From Bryobacteraceae bacterium (lineage in GTDB: Bacteria > Acidobacteriota > Terriglobia > Bryobacterales > Bryobacteraceae), in assembly GCA_025980435.1 (NCBI GenBank), contig JAICXK010000019.1, positions 1-35,675 on the forward strand: a DNA stretch of 35,675 nt, read 5' to 3'. Shown here one piece after another: positions 1 to 9,125 of this stretch. The stretch's first letter is position 1. Every line of letters begins with the position of its first letter. The notes beneath the pieces are model-generated. The model searched no databases. It was not told the origin of the DNA and saw nothing but the letters and a program-made list of their open reading frames with translations. The position numbers were made by a program, and so were the translations under genes.

Positions 1-88
1 CAGCAGCGCGCCCATCTTCCATGAGGAACGCGGCACCGAGGGCTGCGGCGCCGGCTGCGACGAAATGGCGGCGGGAAACGTTCATCAT
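1..88 (-). CDS. 5' end of a Tat-signal secreted protein (partial)
   Basis: Only the first 29 codons are inside the window; the gene runs off the left edge. Reading from the ATG at 88, the translation begins with two Met residues, then a twin-arginine signal (SRRHFVAAGAAALG) followed by Ala-rich hydrophobic residues. This is the pattern of a Tat export signal. The gene starts 15 bases after the stop of the GH31 gene on the same strand, so the two are probably co-transcribed and the product is likely another exported, possibly cofactor-binding or carbohydrate-related, protein. The mature domain is not visible, so no function is assigned. A second ATG at 85 is an equally possible start. Confidence 0.6.
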   Translation of the reverse strand, partial: MMNVSRRHFVAAGAAALGAAFLMEDGRAA

Positions 89-103
89 TTTGAATTGTCG
101 GGT

Positions 104-120
104 TTAGCGTGTAACGCTAA
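104..120. repeat. Small hairpin at the GH31 stop codon
   Basis: A perfect 6-bp inverted repeat (TTAGCG and CGCTAA, loop of 5) sits exactly on the stop codon of the GH31 gene. No T-tract follows on the minus strand, so it is not a classical terminator. It may be an mRNA 3'-end structure or chance. Confidence 0.3.
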
Positions 121-2449
121 CTGATTTGCCATCATATTGCACAATCTTATCCGGCTCTCCGGTGATGTCGATGCCGTTCCCGTGTCCGGCACCTACGAAT
201 ACGATGTGAAAGCTGCGATGCTGCAGCATACCCGGATATTGACCCTTGCGATCGGAGATCGTCAGTCTGCGGTTGGCATCGCTCCAATGGATCGGAATCG
301 TGGAGTAAGCGCCCTTCTCATAATCGTAGGTCGTATTGTCGTCTTCATAAAGAGTGAAGTCGCCGTCGGCTCCGGGATAAATACGGAGTTCGATTGGATC
401 GGCGGGCTTCTGTTCGGCGTACTGAAGATCGGGGCCCATGGGAATGATGGAACCTGAGCGCACATACAGGGGAATGCGGCTGAGCGGCGCGGGCGCTTCG
501 AATTCCGCGCCGCCGTCTTTCCCTGCGCCGGTCCAGAAATCAAACCATTTCGCCCTAGGCAGATAGACGTGGCGGGTGACTGCTCCCTCTTCCGTTACAG
601 GATTGACCAGAATACCGGGGCCGAACAAGAACTCATCGCCTGTGTTTTGCGCTTTCACGTCATCGCGGAAGTCCATGACGAGCGGGCGCATCGGCGTGTA
701 ACCTTCGCTCGTGATCTTCCACGCAATCGAGTAAATATACGGCATGAGCCGGTAGCGCAAACGATCGAAGTTAGCAAGAATGGATTCAGCATCGGGTCCA
801 TAGGACCATAATTCATTCTCGCTCGGCGAGCGCGTGCCATGGGTTCGAAAGATCGGGCAGAACGTGCCGTACTGGAACCACCGGACAAACAATTCCCGGT
901 ATTTGGGATCATTCGGATGGCCCAGAATAAAACCGCCGATATCGGTCGTCCAGTAAGGAATGCCGGACAGCTCGAAGTTCAAACCCGCCGGAATCTGCCG
1001 TTTGTAGGTAAGCCAATCGGACAGTATGTCGCCTGACCATGCCGTGACGGCAAATCGCTGAATCCCCGCGTAAGCCGACCGGGACAGAATGAACACGCGC
1101 GCTTTGTTTGTGGCTGCCCGCTGGCCCTGGTAAACACCCATTGTTGTCATCAGCGGGTATAGATTTGCATAGCGCGCGCCATTACCGATGAAGACCTTGT
1201 GATCCAGCAGGATATTTTCCTGGCGGCCTTCGGTCTCCGGTTCCGTGGTGTCCATCCACCAGGCATCCGCGCCGATTTTGAATAATGCGCCATCGATCAG
1301 GTTCCAGTAGTATTTCCGCGCCGCCGGATTGAAGGCGTCGTACAGCGCGGCGCCCTTCGGATGAAATGCCCCTACCGCGGTCTTGGCGATAAAGTAGCCG
1401 CGCTTGTCCATATCGGCGTAGGTCTCTGAGCCGGGATCGAAGAAGGGCCATACCGAGATCATGAGATGAAAGTGGTCACGGTGAAGCTGATCAACCATCG
1501 CCTTGGGGTCCGGATATTTGTCGTTGAATTTGAATTCGCCGGTCCGCGTCCACCAGAACCAGTCCTGCACGATATTGTCGATGGGAACGTGCAGTTCACG
1601 GTATTTTTGAGCGACCCCCAGGATTTCCTGTTGCGAAGCGTACTTGTTCTTGCTCTGCCAAAAGCCGTAGGCCCACTTGCCGTACAGCGGAGCTGCGCCG
1701 GTCAGAGTGCGGTAATCGGCAATGATCCGATCGAAGTCCGGTCCGTAGAAGAAGTAGTAATCGATCGCATCGGCCACTTGAGAGCCAAGGAACAAATAAT
1801 GGATGAAGCGGTTGTTGAACGTGCTGACGGAGGTATTGTTCCAGAACACGCCATAACCTTTGCTTGAAAGGAACATGGGGACAGAAATGTTCGTGTTGTC
1901 CTGGGAGAGTTCGAGCGCCTCGCCGCGATAGTTCCAAACGCCCGCCTGGTGCTGGCCAAGTCCATAGAGCGCCTCCTCCGAGCCATACATCTTGATCACA
2001 TCTTCAGAATGATATGTGCGCTCGCCATTGACTACGGCGGGTGTCATCCGCTTGGGACCCTCGGTGAACAGACCTTTACCGCTCCGGTCGCTGTAGGTGA
2101 TCATCCCGTCAGCACGCGACAGGCTCACCTTAAGCCGGGCAGTGACGATGCTGACGTCCTTGTCCCCGGATTCCATGGTCCAGGAAGCCGGCGCCCAGTT
2201 ATTCTTCGTGACCACGTAGTTCTTGCGCTGCGGCGCGGGCCATACGGGGGCGTAGACAACGTGGATGATGGAATCTGTGCAGACCTGCAGCTTCAATTTG
2301 CCGGTCTGCATTGTGAAGAGAACGCCGTCGGCCTGTTTTTCAACCCGGGTTACTGGATTCGCCGGAATCCATTGGGCGTTCAGAAGAGTCGCGGCAAAAA
2401 GACAAAGCGAAATCGCGGCGAGCGAGAAGGAGCCGATGGAACGCATCAT
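104..2449 (-). CDS. Secreted glycoside hydrolase family 31 (alpha-xylosidase/alpha-glucosidase type)
   Basis: A 781-residue retaining alpha-glycosidase. Residues 1 to about 25 form a Sec signal peptide (charged start, hydrophobic core, cleavage near LLNA-Q). An N-terminal beta-sandwich precedes a TIM barrel from about residue 255. The GH31 catalytic nucleophile is Asp400 in AWWMDTTEPE, and the acid/base is Asp474 in TAWSGD after the RSAYAGIQR motif. The WMDTTEPE version of the nucleophile loop resembles xyloglucan-active alpha-xylosidases of the XylS/Xyl31A kind, so removal of alpha-xylosyl or alpha-glucosyl units from oligosaccharides is likely. It lacks the PA14 insertion of some relatives. 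It follows the BON lipoprotein gene by 104 bases and precedes a Tat-protein gene by 15 bases. The substrate is inferred, the family is secure. Confidence 0.93.
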   Translation of the reverse strand: MMRSIGSFSLAAISLCLFAATLLNAQWIPANPVTRVEKQADGVLFTMQTGKLKLQVCTDSIIHVVYAPVWPAPQRKNYVVTKNNWAPASWTMESGDKDVSIVTARLKVSLSRADGMITYSDRSGKGLFTEGPKRMTPAVVNGERTYHSEDVIKMYGSEEALYGLGQHQAGVWNYRGEALELSQDNTNISVPMFLSSKGYGVFWNNTSVSTFNNRFIHYLFLGSQVADAIDYYFFYGPDFDRIIADYRTLTGAAPLYGKWAYGFWQSKNKYASQQEILGVAQKYRELHVPIDNIVQDWFWWTRTGEFKFNDKYPDPKAMVDQLHRDHFHLMISVWPFFDPGSETYADMDKRGYFIAKTAVGAFHPKGAALYDAFNPAARKYYWNLIDGALFKIGADAWWMDTTEPETEGRQENILLDHKVFIGNGARYANLYPLMTTMGVYQGQRAATNKARVFILSRSAYAGIQRFAVTAWSGDILSDWLTYKRQIPAGLNFELSGIPYWTTDIGGFILGHPNDPKYRELFVRWFQYGTFCPIFRTHGTRSPSENELWSYGPDAESILANFDRLRYRLMPYIYSIAWKITSEGYTPMRPLVMDFRDDVKAQNTGDEFLFGPGILVNPVTEEGAVTRHVYLPRAKWFDFWTGAGKDGGAEFEAPAPLSRIPLYVRSGSIIPMGPDLQYAEQKPADPIELRIYPGADGDFTLYEDDNTTYDYEKGAYSTIPIHWSDANRRLTISDRKGQYPGMLQHRSFHIVFVGAGHGNGIDITGEPDKIVQYDGKSVSVTR

Positions 2450-2491
2450 GTGTGTGGGCGGTGCCGCCGCAATGATGCAGCGGCTTCAGGA

Positions 2492-2522
2492 ATTATATTG
2501 CGCGAGATCGACTCGGTACCAA
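2492..2522 (-). promoter_or_regulatory. Candidate sigma70-type promoter for the GH31 gene
   Basis: On the minus strand a perfect TATAAT (2497 to 2492) lies 19 bases downstream of TTGGTA (2522 to 2517), a four-of-six match to the -35 consensus. The predicted start of transcription is near 2485, giving a leader of about 36 bases. The 19-base spacer is on the long side. Confidence 0.35.
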
Positions 2523-2553
2523 CCTCGATGCGAGCGCATGGCCCAGAATGCGT

Positions 2554-3495
2554 TTACCGCCGCTCGATACTCAATGGCGACTGCAGTTGGAATGTGAGTA
2601 CGGTTTCCGAAGGGATCTTCACCTGTGGTCCGTGGGTCAGCGCGTTGATTCCGAATCCTGCGCCGCCGCCGGCGGCCGATCCGATCGCTGCGCCTTTTCC
2701 GCCTCCGGCGAGACCGCCGATGATCGCGCCCGCGGCTGCACCGATTCCGGTACGGATCGCAGTCTGTTTGCCGCGAGCCTTCCCCTGCTGCTCAACCACG
2801 CTGGTATCGGTCTGGTAAGTATGCCCGCGGTAGGAAATGCTTGTCAGGCGAACAGCCAATTCGCTGCGGCCCTTGATGCGGCCCGCTGAGGCGACATTTT
2901 CAAGAGATACCGTGCATGGTGTGCCGGCAGGGAGTACTACTCGGTCACCCGAAGTGACAGGCGCATCGAGCGATGCCTGAAACTCCTGCCCTGGGGTGTT
3001 CTTGGACGAATCGATGGCATCGGTCATCCGAACCGAGATCCGTTGGCCGGCAGGTACTGTCGCGGAAGCGGACGTTGCAGCCCGCTCGCGCCGGTCTGAA
3101 TCGGAAGTGGCGGGAGTAGGCGTGCTGGCAGCGGAGGCGGAGGACGCTGGCGGATACGAGCTTTGTGCCTGGGCGGGCGGAGGAGTTGATGCCGGATTGC
3201 TCGCGGCAGCGGCGTTCACTTTAAGCTGGTCGCTTACGCTCTTCACGCCGGCGGCCCCATTGGCAATCTTCATCGCTTCCAATTCGACGTCCGAGCTTGG
3301 AACATCGCCGCTCAGCGTTACAACGCCGTCTTTAACAGCGACGTTGATATTCGCGGGCTTCGTGGTTGCGTCCGCATAGAGCTTCGATTGAATATCCGTC
3401 GTCAACTGCTGGTCGTTCGGCGAATTCCCTCCGCAGCCGAGCGACAGACACGCGAGTGCGACAGGAATCAGAAGGGCGAGCCATTTTCGCAACAT
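2554..3495 (-). CDS. BON-domain lipoprotein with C-terminal glycine-zipper region
   Basis: A 313-residue envelope protein. The N-terminus is a signal peptide ending in a lipobox-like LSLGC with candidate lipid-carrying Cys21; the -3 position is Ser, so it is slightly atypical. Residues about 30-95 form a BON domain (DIQSKLYAD ... GVVTLSGDV ... VKSVSDQLKV), known in OsmY-like proteins that associate with membranes. A low-complexity Ala/Ser/Pro/Thr linker (about 97-145) leads to a beta-rich domain (about 148-235), then a Gly/Ala-rich zipper (IGAAAGAIIGGLAGG onward, about 245-285). An AGGAGAAG ribosome site precedes the ATG. The role is probably envelope integrity, inferred from the domains only. 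Confidence 0.75.
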   Translation of the reverse strand: MLRKWLALLIPVALACLSLGCGGNSPNDQQLTTDIQSKLYADATTKPANINVAVKDGVVTLSGDVPSSDVELEAMKIANGAAGVKSVSDQLKVNAAAASNPASTPPPAQAQSSYPPASSASAASTPTPATSDSDRRERAATSASATVPAGQRISVRMTDAIDSSKNTPGQEFQASLDAPVTSGDRVVLPAGTPCTVSLENVASAGRIKGRSELAVRLTSISYRGHTYQTDTSVVEQQGKARGKQTAIRTGIGAAAGAIIGGLAGGGKGAAIGSAAGGGAGFGINALTHGPQVKIPSETVLTFQLQSPLSIERR

Positions 3496-3576
3496 TAGTC
3501 TTCTCCTAGTCAGTAATCCTTATCACAAGCCTATCGCGAAGCGCAGGAAAACTAGATACATAACCAGGACAGTTCC

Positions 3577-5691
3577 CTAAAATCCCAGCAGGCGTTCGCC
3601 TTCGCGCACGATGTCCCCGACCTGGGGAAGAATCTCATCTTCCAATTGAGGATTGTAGGCCACCCAGGTATCCAGGGCCGCAACGCGCCCGACCGGTGCA
3701 TCCAATTCCGTAAAAAGCTCGCTGGAAATGCGCGCCGCGATCTCCCCTCCGTAGCCCCACGACAAGGTATCCTCATGCGCAATCAGCACCCGGCTGGTCT
3801 TGCGCACAGAGGACCGAATCGTTTCCCAATCGTAGGGAGAGAGGGTACGCAGATCGATTACTTCCACGGAGACACCGTGCCTGTGCTGTTCCAGTTGCAA
3901 GGCCGCCTGCAGCGACTTCTGCACGAGCGCGCCGTAAGTGATGATCGTCAGATTGTGCCCAAGCTTCACGGTTCTTGCCTTGCCAAAAGGGATGGTGAAA
4001 TCGGGACCGGGGTAAGGCGAGCGATTGTACGGCTCGCGGTAGAGCTTCTTGTGTTCGAGAAAGAGGACCGGGTCATCGCAGCGGATCGCGGTCCGCAGCA
4101 AACCGCATGCGTCGAGCGCATTCGATGGAAATACCACCCGCAAACCTGGCATGTGTGTAAAGATCACTTCGCCGCATTGGCTGTGGTAAATCGCTCCTCC
4201 TGTCAGATAACCGCCAATAGGGACGCGAATTACCATCGGGCTGGAGAAGCCGTTGTTGGATCTCCAGCGAAATGTGGCCAACTCATTACGTATCTGCATC
4301 GTAGCCGGCCAGATGTAATCGAAAAATTGAATTTCCGGAACAGGCTTTAGCCCGCGTACCGCGAGACCGATCGCGCGTCCGACGATACCCGCTTCCCCAA
4401 TCGGAGTATTAAAGCAACGCTGGCTTCCGAATTCGCGCTGCAGACGGTTGGTCGCCTTGAACACTCCCCCCTTCCCTTTCACCTCCGGCAAATATTGCTC
4501 GCGGCTGCAATCAGCGACATCTTCCCCAAACACAATCACTCGACTATCGCGGCGCATCTCATCGAATAGCGTTTGATTGATGGAATCCACCATGGTTCGC
4601 GGCTCGCCGCTTAGCTTCGGTTCGGCGCTAAAGGCATCCGACGTTGGATCGAGGTCGCTTGAGTAGAGATGAACAAATATAGAATCACGCGCGGGACCGG
4701 GTTCGTGCAGAACCCGCTGTGAGATTTCGGCGACTTCGTGATCGATCTCGCGCATAATGCGATCGATTCCGCCGCGGTCAAGAAGCCCTTCGCGAAGCAG
4801 CAAGTCAGGAAATGTCTTCAACGGGTCTCGCGCCGCTTCCTGATCACGCTCGATGCGGGGCTTATAGAGCCGCTCATCATCTGAAAGCGAATGCGAATAC
4901 GGGCGAATGACGGAAGCATGCACTAACGCGGGTCCATGGCCTGCGCGGCAATATGCAGACGCGTGTTTCAGAGCATGAAACGAATCGATGAAGTTTGTTC
5001 CATCCACCTCGATCCGCAACAGCCCGGGAAAGCCTTCCAGAAGACGTGAGATGCTTCCGCCGGCGGTTTGCTTCTCAACCGGAACCGAAATAGCGTATCC
5101 GTTGTCTTCAACCAGCGCAAGCAGGGGGAGCCCCTCCAGGCAAGCGATGTTCATGCATTCCCAAAACTCGCCTTCGCTTGTTGCGCCTTCCCCGGAGCAC
5201 ACCAGAGTGATCTCGTCCGAATCCGGATTGATGAAGCGTTTGCCTTCGGCGCAGCCGGCGGCATGCAGATATTGCGAACCCGTTGGCGAAGAGCCCGTCA
5301 GAACGTGCAGGGATGGCGAAGACCAGTGAGAGGGCATCTGCCTTCCGCCCGAACTCGGATCGCGGGCCGCGCCGACAGCCTGCAGCAGCATGTCCTCGGC
5401 GGTCATTCCCAAAGTGAGCATCAGGGCGCGGTCTCGATAGTAGGGCGCAATCCAGTCAAACCCGGGCTTCAGCACCATTCCAGCGGCAATTTGGACGGCT
5501 TCATGTCCAGCGCCGCTGATCTGAAAAAAAATCCTGTTCTGCCGCTTCAGCATGACCTCGCGGTCATCCAGACAGCGCGACAGGTACATGATCCGGAAGG
5601 TCCGGATCAGCGCCTCACGATCCAGTTCGACTGGAACAGAAGCGCCGCCGGACATCAGGTGTTGGGACACATGACTTTGGGACGTCACCAC
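3577..5691 (-). CDS. Branched-chain 2-oxoacid dehydrogenase E1, alpha and beta fused
   Basis: This 704-residue protein joins both E1 subunits of a 2-oxoacid dehydrogenase complex, most like the branched-chain (2-oxoisovalerate) type. It uses thiamine diphosphate to decarboxylate the keto acids of Val, Leu and Ile and acylate the E2 lipoyl domain. The alpha half (about 25-345) has YYRD (84-87) and a thiamine-diphosphate site beginning GEGATSEG (167-174) and ending DNGYA near 196. The beta half (about 365-704) has FGEDVA (388-393) and TPIGEAGI. E2 and E3 are not in the window. The start at 5691 is GTG followed by a second GTG with no clear Shine-Dalgarno; ATG at 5655 (Met13) is an alternative. 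A pyruvate or acetoin dehydrogenase role is less likely but not excluded. Confidence 0.9.
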   Translation of the reverse strand: MVTSQSHVSQHLMSGGASVPVELDREALIRTFRIMYLSRCLDDREVMLKRQNRIFFQISGAGHEAVQIAAGMVLKPGFDWIAPYYRDRALMLTLGMTAEDMLLQAVGAARDPSSGGRQMPSHWSSPSLHVLTGSSPTGSQYLHAAGCAEGKRFINPDSDEITLVCSGEGATSEGEFWECMNIACLEGLPLLALVEDNGYAISVPVEKQTAGGSISRLLEGFPGLLRIEVDGTNFIDSFHALKHASAYCRAGHGPALVHASVIRPYSHSLSDDERLYKPRIERDQEAARDPLKTFPDLLLREGLLDRGGIDRIMREIDHEVAEISQRVLHEPGPARDSIFVHLYSSDLDPTSDAFSAEPKLSGEPRTMVDSINQTLFDEMRRDSRVIVFGEDVADCSREQYLPEVKGKGGVFKATNRLQREFGSQRCFNTPIGEAGIVGRAIGLAVRGLKPVPEIQFFDYIWPATMQIRNELATFRWRSNNGFSSPMVIRVPIGGYLTGGAIYHSQCGEVIFTHMPGLRVVFPSNALDACGLLRTAIRCDDPVLFLEHKKLYREPYNRSPYPGPDFTIPFGKARTVKLGHNLTIITYGALVQKSLQAALQLEQHRHGVSVEVIDLRTLSPYDWETIRSSVRKTSRVLIAHEDTLSWGYGGEIAARISSELFTELDAPVGRVAALDTWVAYNPQLEDEILPQVGDIVREGERLLGF

Positions 5692-5796
5692 TTTGCATTA
5701 TCTCGCGAGAACTCAAGATGATACTACCAACGCCGATCGCAAAGCCGCGCATAAGCAAGTTATATAGAATCAAAGCGGGAGAGATAAATAAAATTC
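5692..5796. promoter_or_regulatory. Divergent promoter region between E1 and citrate synthase
   Basis: These 105 bases separate two divergent genes and must hold both promoters. A perfect 10-bp palindrome, TCTCGCGAGA, lies at 5701-5710. Toward E1 a GATAAT -10-like box (5702 to 5697) ends only five bases before the GTG start, which would fit a leaderless message. Toward citrate synthase an AT-rich TATATAGAAT (5761-5770) could be a -10. No convincing -35 was found for either. Confidence 0.35.
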
Positions 5797-6924
5797 ATGG
5801 CGAGCGCAGGGGCAGGTCTCGAGAACGTTGTTGCGACATCGTCCCAAATCTGTTTCATCGACGGCGACAGAGGCATACTCAGCTACTTCGGATACAACAT
5901 CAACACACTGGCCGAAAATGCCACGTTTGAAGAAGTTATCTATCTCCTCTGGAATGGAAAGCTGCCGAATCGGAGCGAACTCGAAGGGCTGAAGCGTTCG
6001 CTGACGGCGGAGCGCGAACTGCCGAAGGAGGTCACATCTTTTTTGGGAGCCGTTCCGAAGGGAAGCCTTCCCATGGATGTGCTGCGCACGGCGGTTTCCA
6101 TGCTCAGCTTGTATGACCCGGAGGCGGCCGATAATTCTCAGGAAGCGAACAGCAGGAAAGCCATAAAGCTGATGGCCCGCGTTCCTACAATCGTTACCAG
6201 CTTCGACCGGCTTCGAAACGGGAAAGAGCTGATATCGGGCGACCCGAACCTGGGATACGCAGCCAATTTTCTGTACACGTTGAGCGGGAAAAAGCCGGAC
6301 GACCTCATGGAGCGCGTTTTTGACGTTGCGCTAATCCTGCACGCCGATCATGAATTGAACGCGTCAACCTTTGCCGGCCGGGTGACCGCTGCCACGTTGT
6401 CCGATATCTACTCCGCGGTGACATCCGCTATTGGCGCACTGAAAGGCCCACTGCACGGCGGCGCGAATGAGGCTGTCATCCAGATGCTGCTCTCCACAAA
6501 GTCTCCCGAGGACGCGGTAGCGAGAGTGAAAAGCGATCTGAACAAAAAGGTGAAAATTCCGGGCTTTGGCCACCGCGTATATCACGTGCTCGACCCTCGG
6601 GCCATTCATCTGAAAAAGATGAGCGCGGAACTTGGGAAACGAACCGGGCACACGGAGCTATATGAGAAATCCGCGCGCGTCGAGCAGACGGTTCACGATC
6701 TTAAGAATTTGAACGCGAATGTCGACTTCTACTCCGCTTCGACCTACTATTCGCTCGGTATTCCCGTCGACCTGTTCACGCCTATTTTTGCGGTGAGCAG
6801 GATGTCGGGCTGGACGGCGCACATTCTGGAGCAGTACCGCAATAACCGCTTGATCCGGCCCAGAGCCGAGTACACCGGCGCTCCTAACGGCCAGCCCTGG
6901 ATACCTATCGAGCAGCGTTCGTAG
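5797..6924 (+). CDS. gltA: Citrate synthase family protein
   Basis: A 375-residue cytoplasmic enzyme that condenses oxaloacetate with acetyl-CoA to form citrate. The catalytic set is visible: His220 in LHGGANE, His259 in GFGHRVY and Asp310 in VDFYSAS, with a further conserved His in LHADHELNAS (182-185). The length fits the short, non-allosteric form found in Bacillus and archaea rather than the longer E. coli hexameric type. That short subgroup also contains 2-methylcitrate synthases, so propionyl-CoA is a possible alternative substrate. No neighbouring PrpB or PrpD supports methylcitrate use. A purine-rich GGGAGAGA lies upstream of the ATG. serS follows 51 bases later on the same strand. 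Confidence 0.9.
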   Translation: MASAGAGLENVVATSSQICFIDGDRGILSYFGYNINTLAENATFEEVIYLLWNGKLPNRSELEGLKRSLTAERELPKEVTSFLGAVPKGSLPMDVLRTAVSMLSLYDPEAADNSQEANSRKAIKLMARVPTIVTSFDRLRNGKELISGDPNLGYAANFLYTLSGKKPDDLMERVFDVALILHADHELNASTFAGRVTAATLSDIYSAVTSAIGALKGPLHGGANEAVIQMLLSTKSPEDAVARVKSDLNKKVKIPGFGHRVYHVLDPRAIHLKKMSAELGKRTGHTELYEKSARVEQTVHDLKNLNANVDFYSASTYYSLGIPVDLFTPIFAVSRMSGWTAHILEQYRNNRLIRPRAEYTGAPNGQPWIPIEQRS

Positions 6925-6975
6925 ACTTCACTGCTTTTAGACGGAGCCGCGCGGGGTAGCAAGCCGGTTTGAGCC

Positions 6976-8262
6976 ATGTACGATCTCACTTTCTTTCGAA
7001 CCAACCTGGAAAAAATTCAGCAGCGCCTGGCTACGCGGGGTTTTACGCTTGACATCGAATCCTTTCAAGAGCTGGACCGGCAGCGCCGCCAGTGCGTGAC
7101 AGAAAGCGAGCAGCTCAAAGCAGAGCGAAATCACGCCAGCGCTGAAATCGCCAAACTGCGGAAAGCCGGCGAAGATACCTCCAAACGCCAGCAGGAGGTC
7201 CGCGCCATCGGCGAGCGTATTGCCGAGCTCGAGAACCACGTAGACAAATTCGATTCCGAGTTCCGGGATTTTCTAGCTCGAATTCCGAACCTTCCGGATG
7301 AAACGGTCCCCGTGGGTCGGGATGAGCGCGACAACCGGGAAGTCCGCCGTTGGGGAAAGCCGCCTGAATTTTCATTTGAGCCGAAAGCTCATTGGGACCT
7401 GGGCCCCGAATTAGGGATACTGGACCTCGAGCGGGCAGCCAAGGTCGCCGGCGCCCGCTTCGCCGTGTACTGGGGAATCGGCGCAAGACTCGAGCGGGCA
7501 CTGATCAACTTCATGCTCGATTTGCACACCCGAGAGCACGGCTATCAGGAAGTCCTGCCGCCTTTTCTCGTCAATTCAGCAAGCCTCTATGGCACAGGTC
7601 AGTTACCCAAATTCGCCGAGGACCTGTTTCGTTGCGAAGGACACGACCTTTGGCTGGCGCCAACCGCGGAAGTGCCCGTCACGAATCTGTTTCGTGATGA
7701 GACTCTAAACACCGATCATTTGCCAATCTCTTTGTGCGCCTATACTCCGTGTTTCCGCAGCGAAGCCGGATCTTACGGCCGCGACGTGCGCGGAATCATC
7801 CGGCAGCATCAGTTTCAGAAGGTCGAGCTGGTCAAATTCACGAAGCCGGAACAGAGCCGCCAGGAGCATGAGAAGCTCACTCGCGATGCCGAGGACGTGC
7901 TTCAGCGCCTGGAACTGCCATACCGAACCGTAGCGCTTTGCACCGCCGATCTCGGCTTCAGTTCGGCCAAAACGTACGATATCGAGGTCTGGTTGCCGGG
8001 CCAGAACGGCTACAAGGAAATTTCGTCCTGCTCGAACTTTGAAGCGTTCCAGGCCCGCCGCGCGCAAATTCGATCAAAGAGCGGCAAGGGCAAGGCCGAG
8101 TTCGTACACACGCTGAACGGGAGCGGACTGGCCGTGGGGCGCACCTGGGTGGCGATCGTGGAAAATTATCAGCAAGAGGACGGAAGCGTCGTGATACCGG
8201 CTGCGCTTCGGCCGTATTTAAACGCGGAGAGGATTGACCGTAGCGGCGGCAGGTTGTTGTAA
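6976..8262 (+). CDS. serS: Seryl-tRNA synthetase
   Basis: A 428-residue class II aminoacyl-tRNA synthetase that charges tRNA-Ser (and tRNA-Sec where present). Residues 1 to about 105 form the long antiparallel coiled-coil arm typical of SerRS, rich in Lys, Glu and Arg, which holds the long variable arm of tRNA-Ser. The catalytic core follows with motif 2 around Arg261 ([14 protein letters not shown]) and motif 3 around Arg389 ([16 protein letters not shown]). The length is normal for bacterial SerRS. It lies 51 bases after citrate synthase and ends 6 bases before the convergent cytochrome c gene. The identification is secure. Confidence 0.97.
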   Translation: MYDLTFFRTNLEKIQQRLATRGFTLDIESFQELDRQRRQCVTESEQLKAERNHASAEIAKLRKAGEDTSKRQQEVRAIGERIAELENHVDKFDSEFRDFLARIPNLPDETVPVGRDERDNREVRRWGKPPEFSFEPKAHWDLGPELGILDLERAAKVAGARFAVYWGIGARLERALINFMLDLHTREHGYQEVLPPFLVNSASLYGTGQLPKFAEDLFRCEGHDLWLAPTAEVPVTNLFRDETLNTDHLPISLCAYTPCFRSEAGSYGRDVRGIIRQHQFQKVELVKFTKPEQSRQEHEKLTRDAEDVLQRLELPYRTVALCTADLGFSSAKTYDIEVWLPGQNGYKEISSCSNFEAFQARRAQIRSKSGKGKAEFVHTLNGSGLAVGRTWVAIVENYQQEDGSVVIPAALRPYLNAERIDRSGGRLL

Positions 8263-8268
8263 CCGGTT

Positions 8269-8778
8269 TCACTCCGGCTTCGCGGGCTTGTTGGGGGAAT
8301 TCGGAGATGATTGCTTTGGGAGCTGGCGCGTCACTAATACCAGCTTCCAGATTTCCTGGTCTTGGAAATCCCAGCCCGGCATGCCAGTAAACCGGATGCC
8401 ATTCCTGATGAGATAGAAAATCTCTCCGTCGGTAAGTTTTTGTACAGGTGTCGCGCGGAGATCTGGTACATCGGGTGATAAACCTTTCGCTGGGTTTGTC
8501 CTTCCCGCGCCATCGTTGCCGTGGCAAACCGCGCAGTTTTCTGAATAGTATTTGGTCCCCGATGCAAGTGCGTCCGGAGTTGCTTTGACAGGATTCTTTG
8601 CCTTCTTTGCGGCTCCGGGAATCGACAGGTTGAGAGCATAGTTTGCAACCGCGCGCTCGAATGTACCCGGTTTTTTACGAGCGCTGAGATCGCCCGACTT
8701 CAGGAGTGAATAGCAGATGACGACAATTGCGAGAAGCAGTGCGGTTACCGTAATTGCCACGATGCTGGCAGTTCGCAT
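8269..8778 (-). CDS. Membrane-anchored class I cytochrome c
   Basis: A 169-residue monohaem cytochrome. Residues 5-26 are an uncleaved hydrophobic anchor or signal. A linker of about 45 residues follows, then a small cytochrome c domain with the haem attachment motif CAVCH (Cys82, Cys85, His86) and the likely axial Met133 in FTGMPGW. The tail is rich in Pro, Ser and Lys. It would carry electrons on the periplasmic face of the membrane, perhaps to a terminal oxidase or from a dehydrogenase; no partner lies nearby. The gene converges on serS with a gap of only 6 bases and no room for separate terminators. Confidence 0.88.
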   Translation of the reverse strand: MRTASIVAITVTALLLAIVVICYSLLKSGDLSARKKPGTFERAVANYALNLSIPGAAKKAKNPVKATPDALASGTKYYSENCAVCHGNDGAGRTNPAKGLSPDVPDLRATPVQKLTDGEIFYLIRNGIRFTGMPGWDFQDQEIWKLVLVTRQLPKQSSPNSPNKPAKPE

Positions 8779-9011
8779 GGGAATACTCTTCCGTCTGAAG
8801 AAACGATTTGAGCCGCACCCGGGGGTTAGATCTTGCGAGCGAGAATTTGGTCGTAAACGTTCGGTGAAGATTTCGTGCCGGAACGGGTTGGCTGGACTCG
8901 ACTCGGCCTCAACCTTTCGATGGAGTTCGAAACCGATCTTTCGCCTGAAGACGAAGCGGCTTTGAACTGTTACGGTATAGCTAATCCCTTTAAACGCACT
9001 CTGGTGTGTTC

Positions 9012-9051
9012 GGAGCTGAGCCCCCTCTTAGACCCCAAGTGGCTCAGCTCC
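9012..9051. repeat. Perfect 11-bp inverted repeat (hairpin)
   Basis: GGAGCTGAGCC (9012-9022) is matched exactly by GGCTCAGCTCC (9041-9051) around an 18-base loop. It lies about 75 bases upstream of the mutase start, so it could be a leader structure in that mRNA. No T-tract follows on either strand. Confidence 0.75.
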
Positions 9052-9056
9052 ACCTA

Positions 9057-9090
9057 AAGCCGAACCGCTCTTCAAGCCGAACCGCTCTTC
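9057..9090. repeat. Tandem duplication of a 17-bp unit
   Basis: The 17-base unit AAGCCGAACCGCTCTTC occurs twice, head to tail and without mismatch, at 9057-9073 and 9074-9090. It begins five bases after the inverted repeat and ends 35 bases before the mutase ATG. It may be a recent slippage duplication or a doubled binding site. Confidence 0.8.
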
Positions 9091-9125
9091 GCACGTCCTA
9101 CGCTACGATACAAGCGGCAGGCGAA

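Larger units (their letters stand above)
8779..9125. other. 347-base divergent intergenic region with inverted and tandem repeats
   Basis: This gap lies between the cytochrome c gene (minus) and the acyl-CoA mutase gene (plus). Apart from the two repeats listed separately, no gene is supported. A 60-codon open frame at 8875-9057 has no ribosome site or recognisable content. No cobalamin-riboswitch (B12-box) motif was seen despite the B12-dependent gene downstream. Promoters for both flanking genes should be here but no good -35/-10 pair was found. Confidence 0.5.

Noticed and set aside
1949-2818. 289-codon plus-strand frame across the GH31 and BON genes
   Set aside because: It is antisense to two well-supported genes, crosses their intergenic gap and has no recognisable domain.
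5797-6924. 2-methylcitrate synthase instead of citrate synthase
   Set aside because: Not excluded by sequence, but no methylcitrate-cycle genes are nearby, so the general citrate synthase name is kept.
8875-9057. 60-codon plus-strand open frame upstream of the mutase
   Set aside because: No ribosome site or recognisable domain, and it covers the inverted repeat; treated as non-coding.
8779-9125. Cobalamin riboswitch upstream of the B12-dependent mutase
   Set aside because: No B12-box or the multi-helix layout was found; only the simple 11-bp hairpin and tandem repeat.
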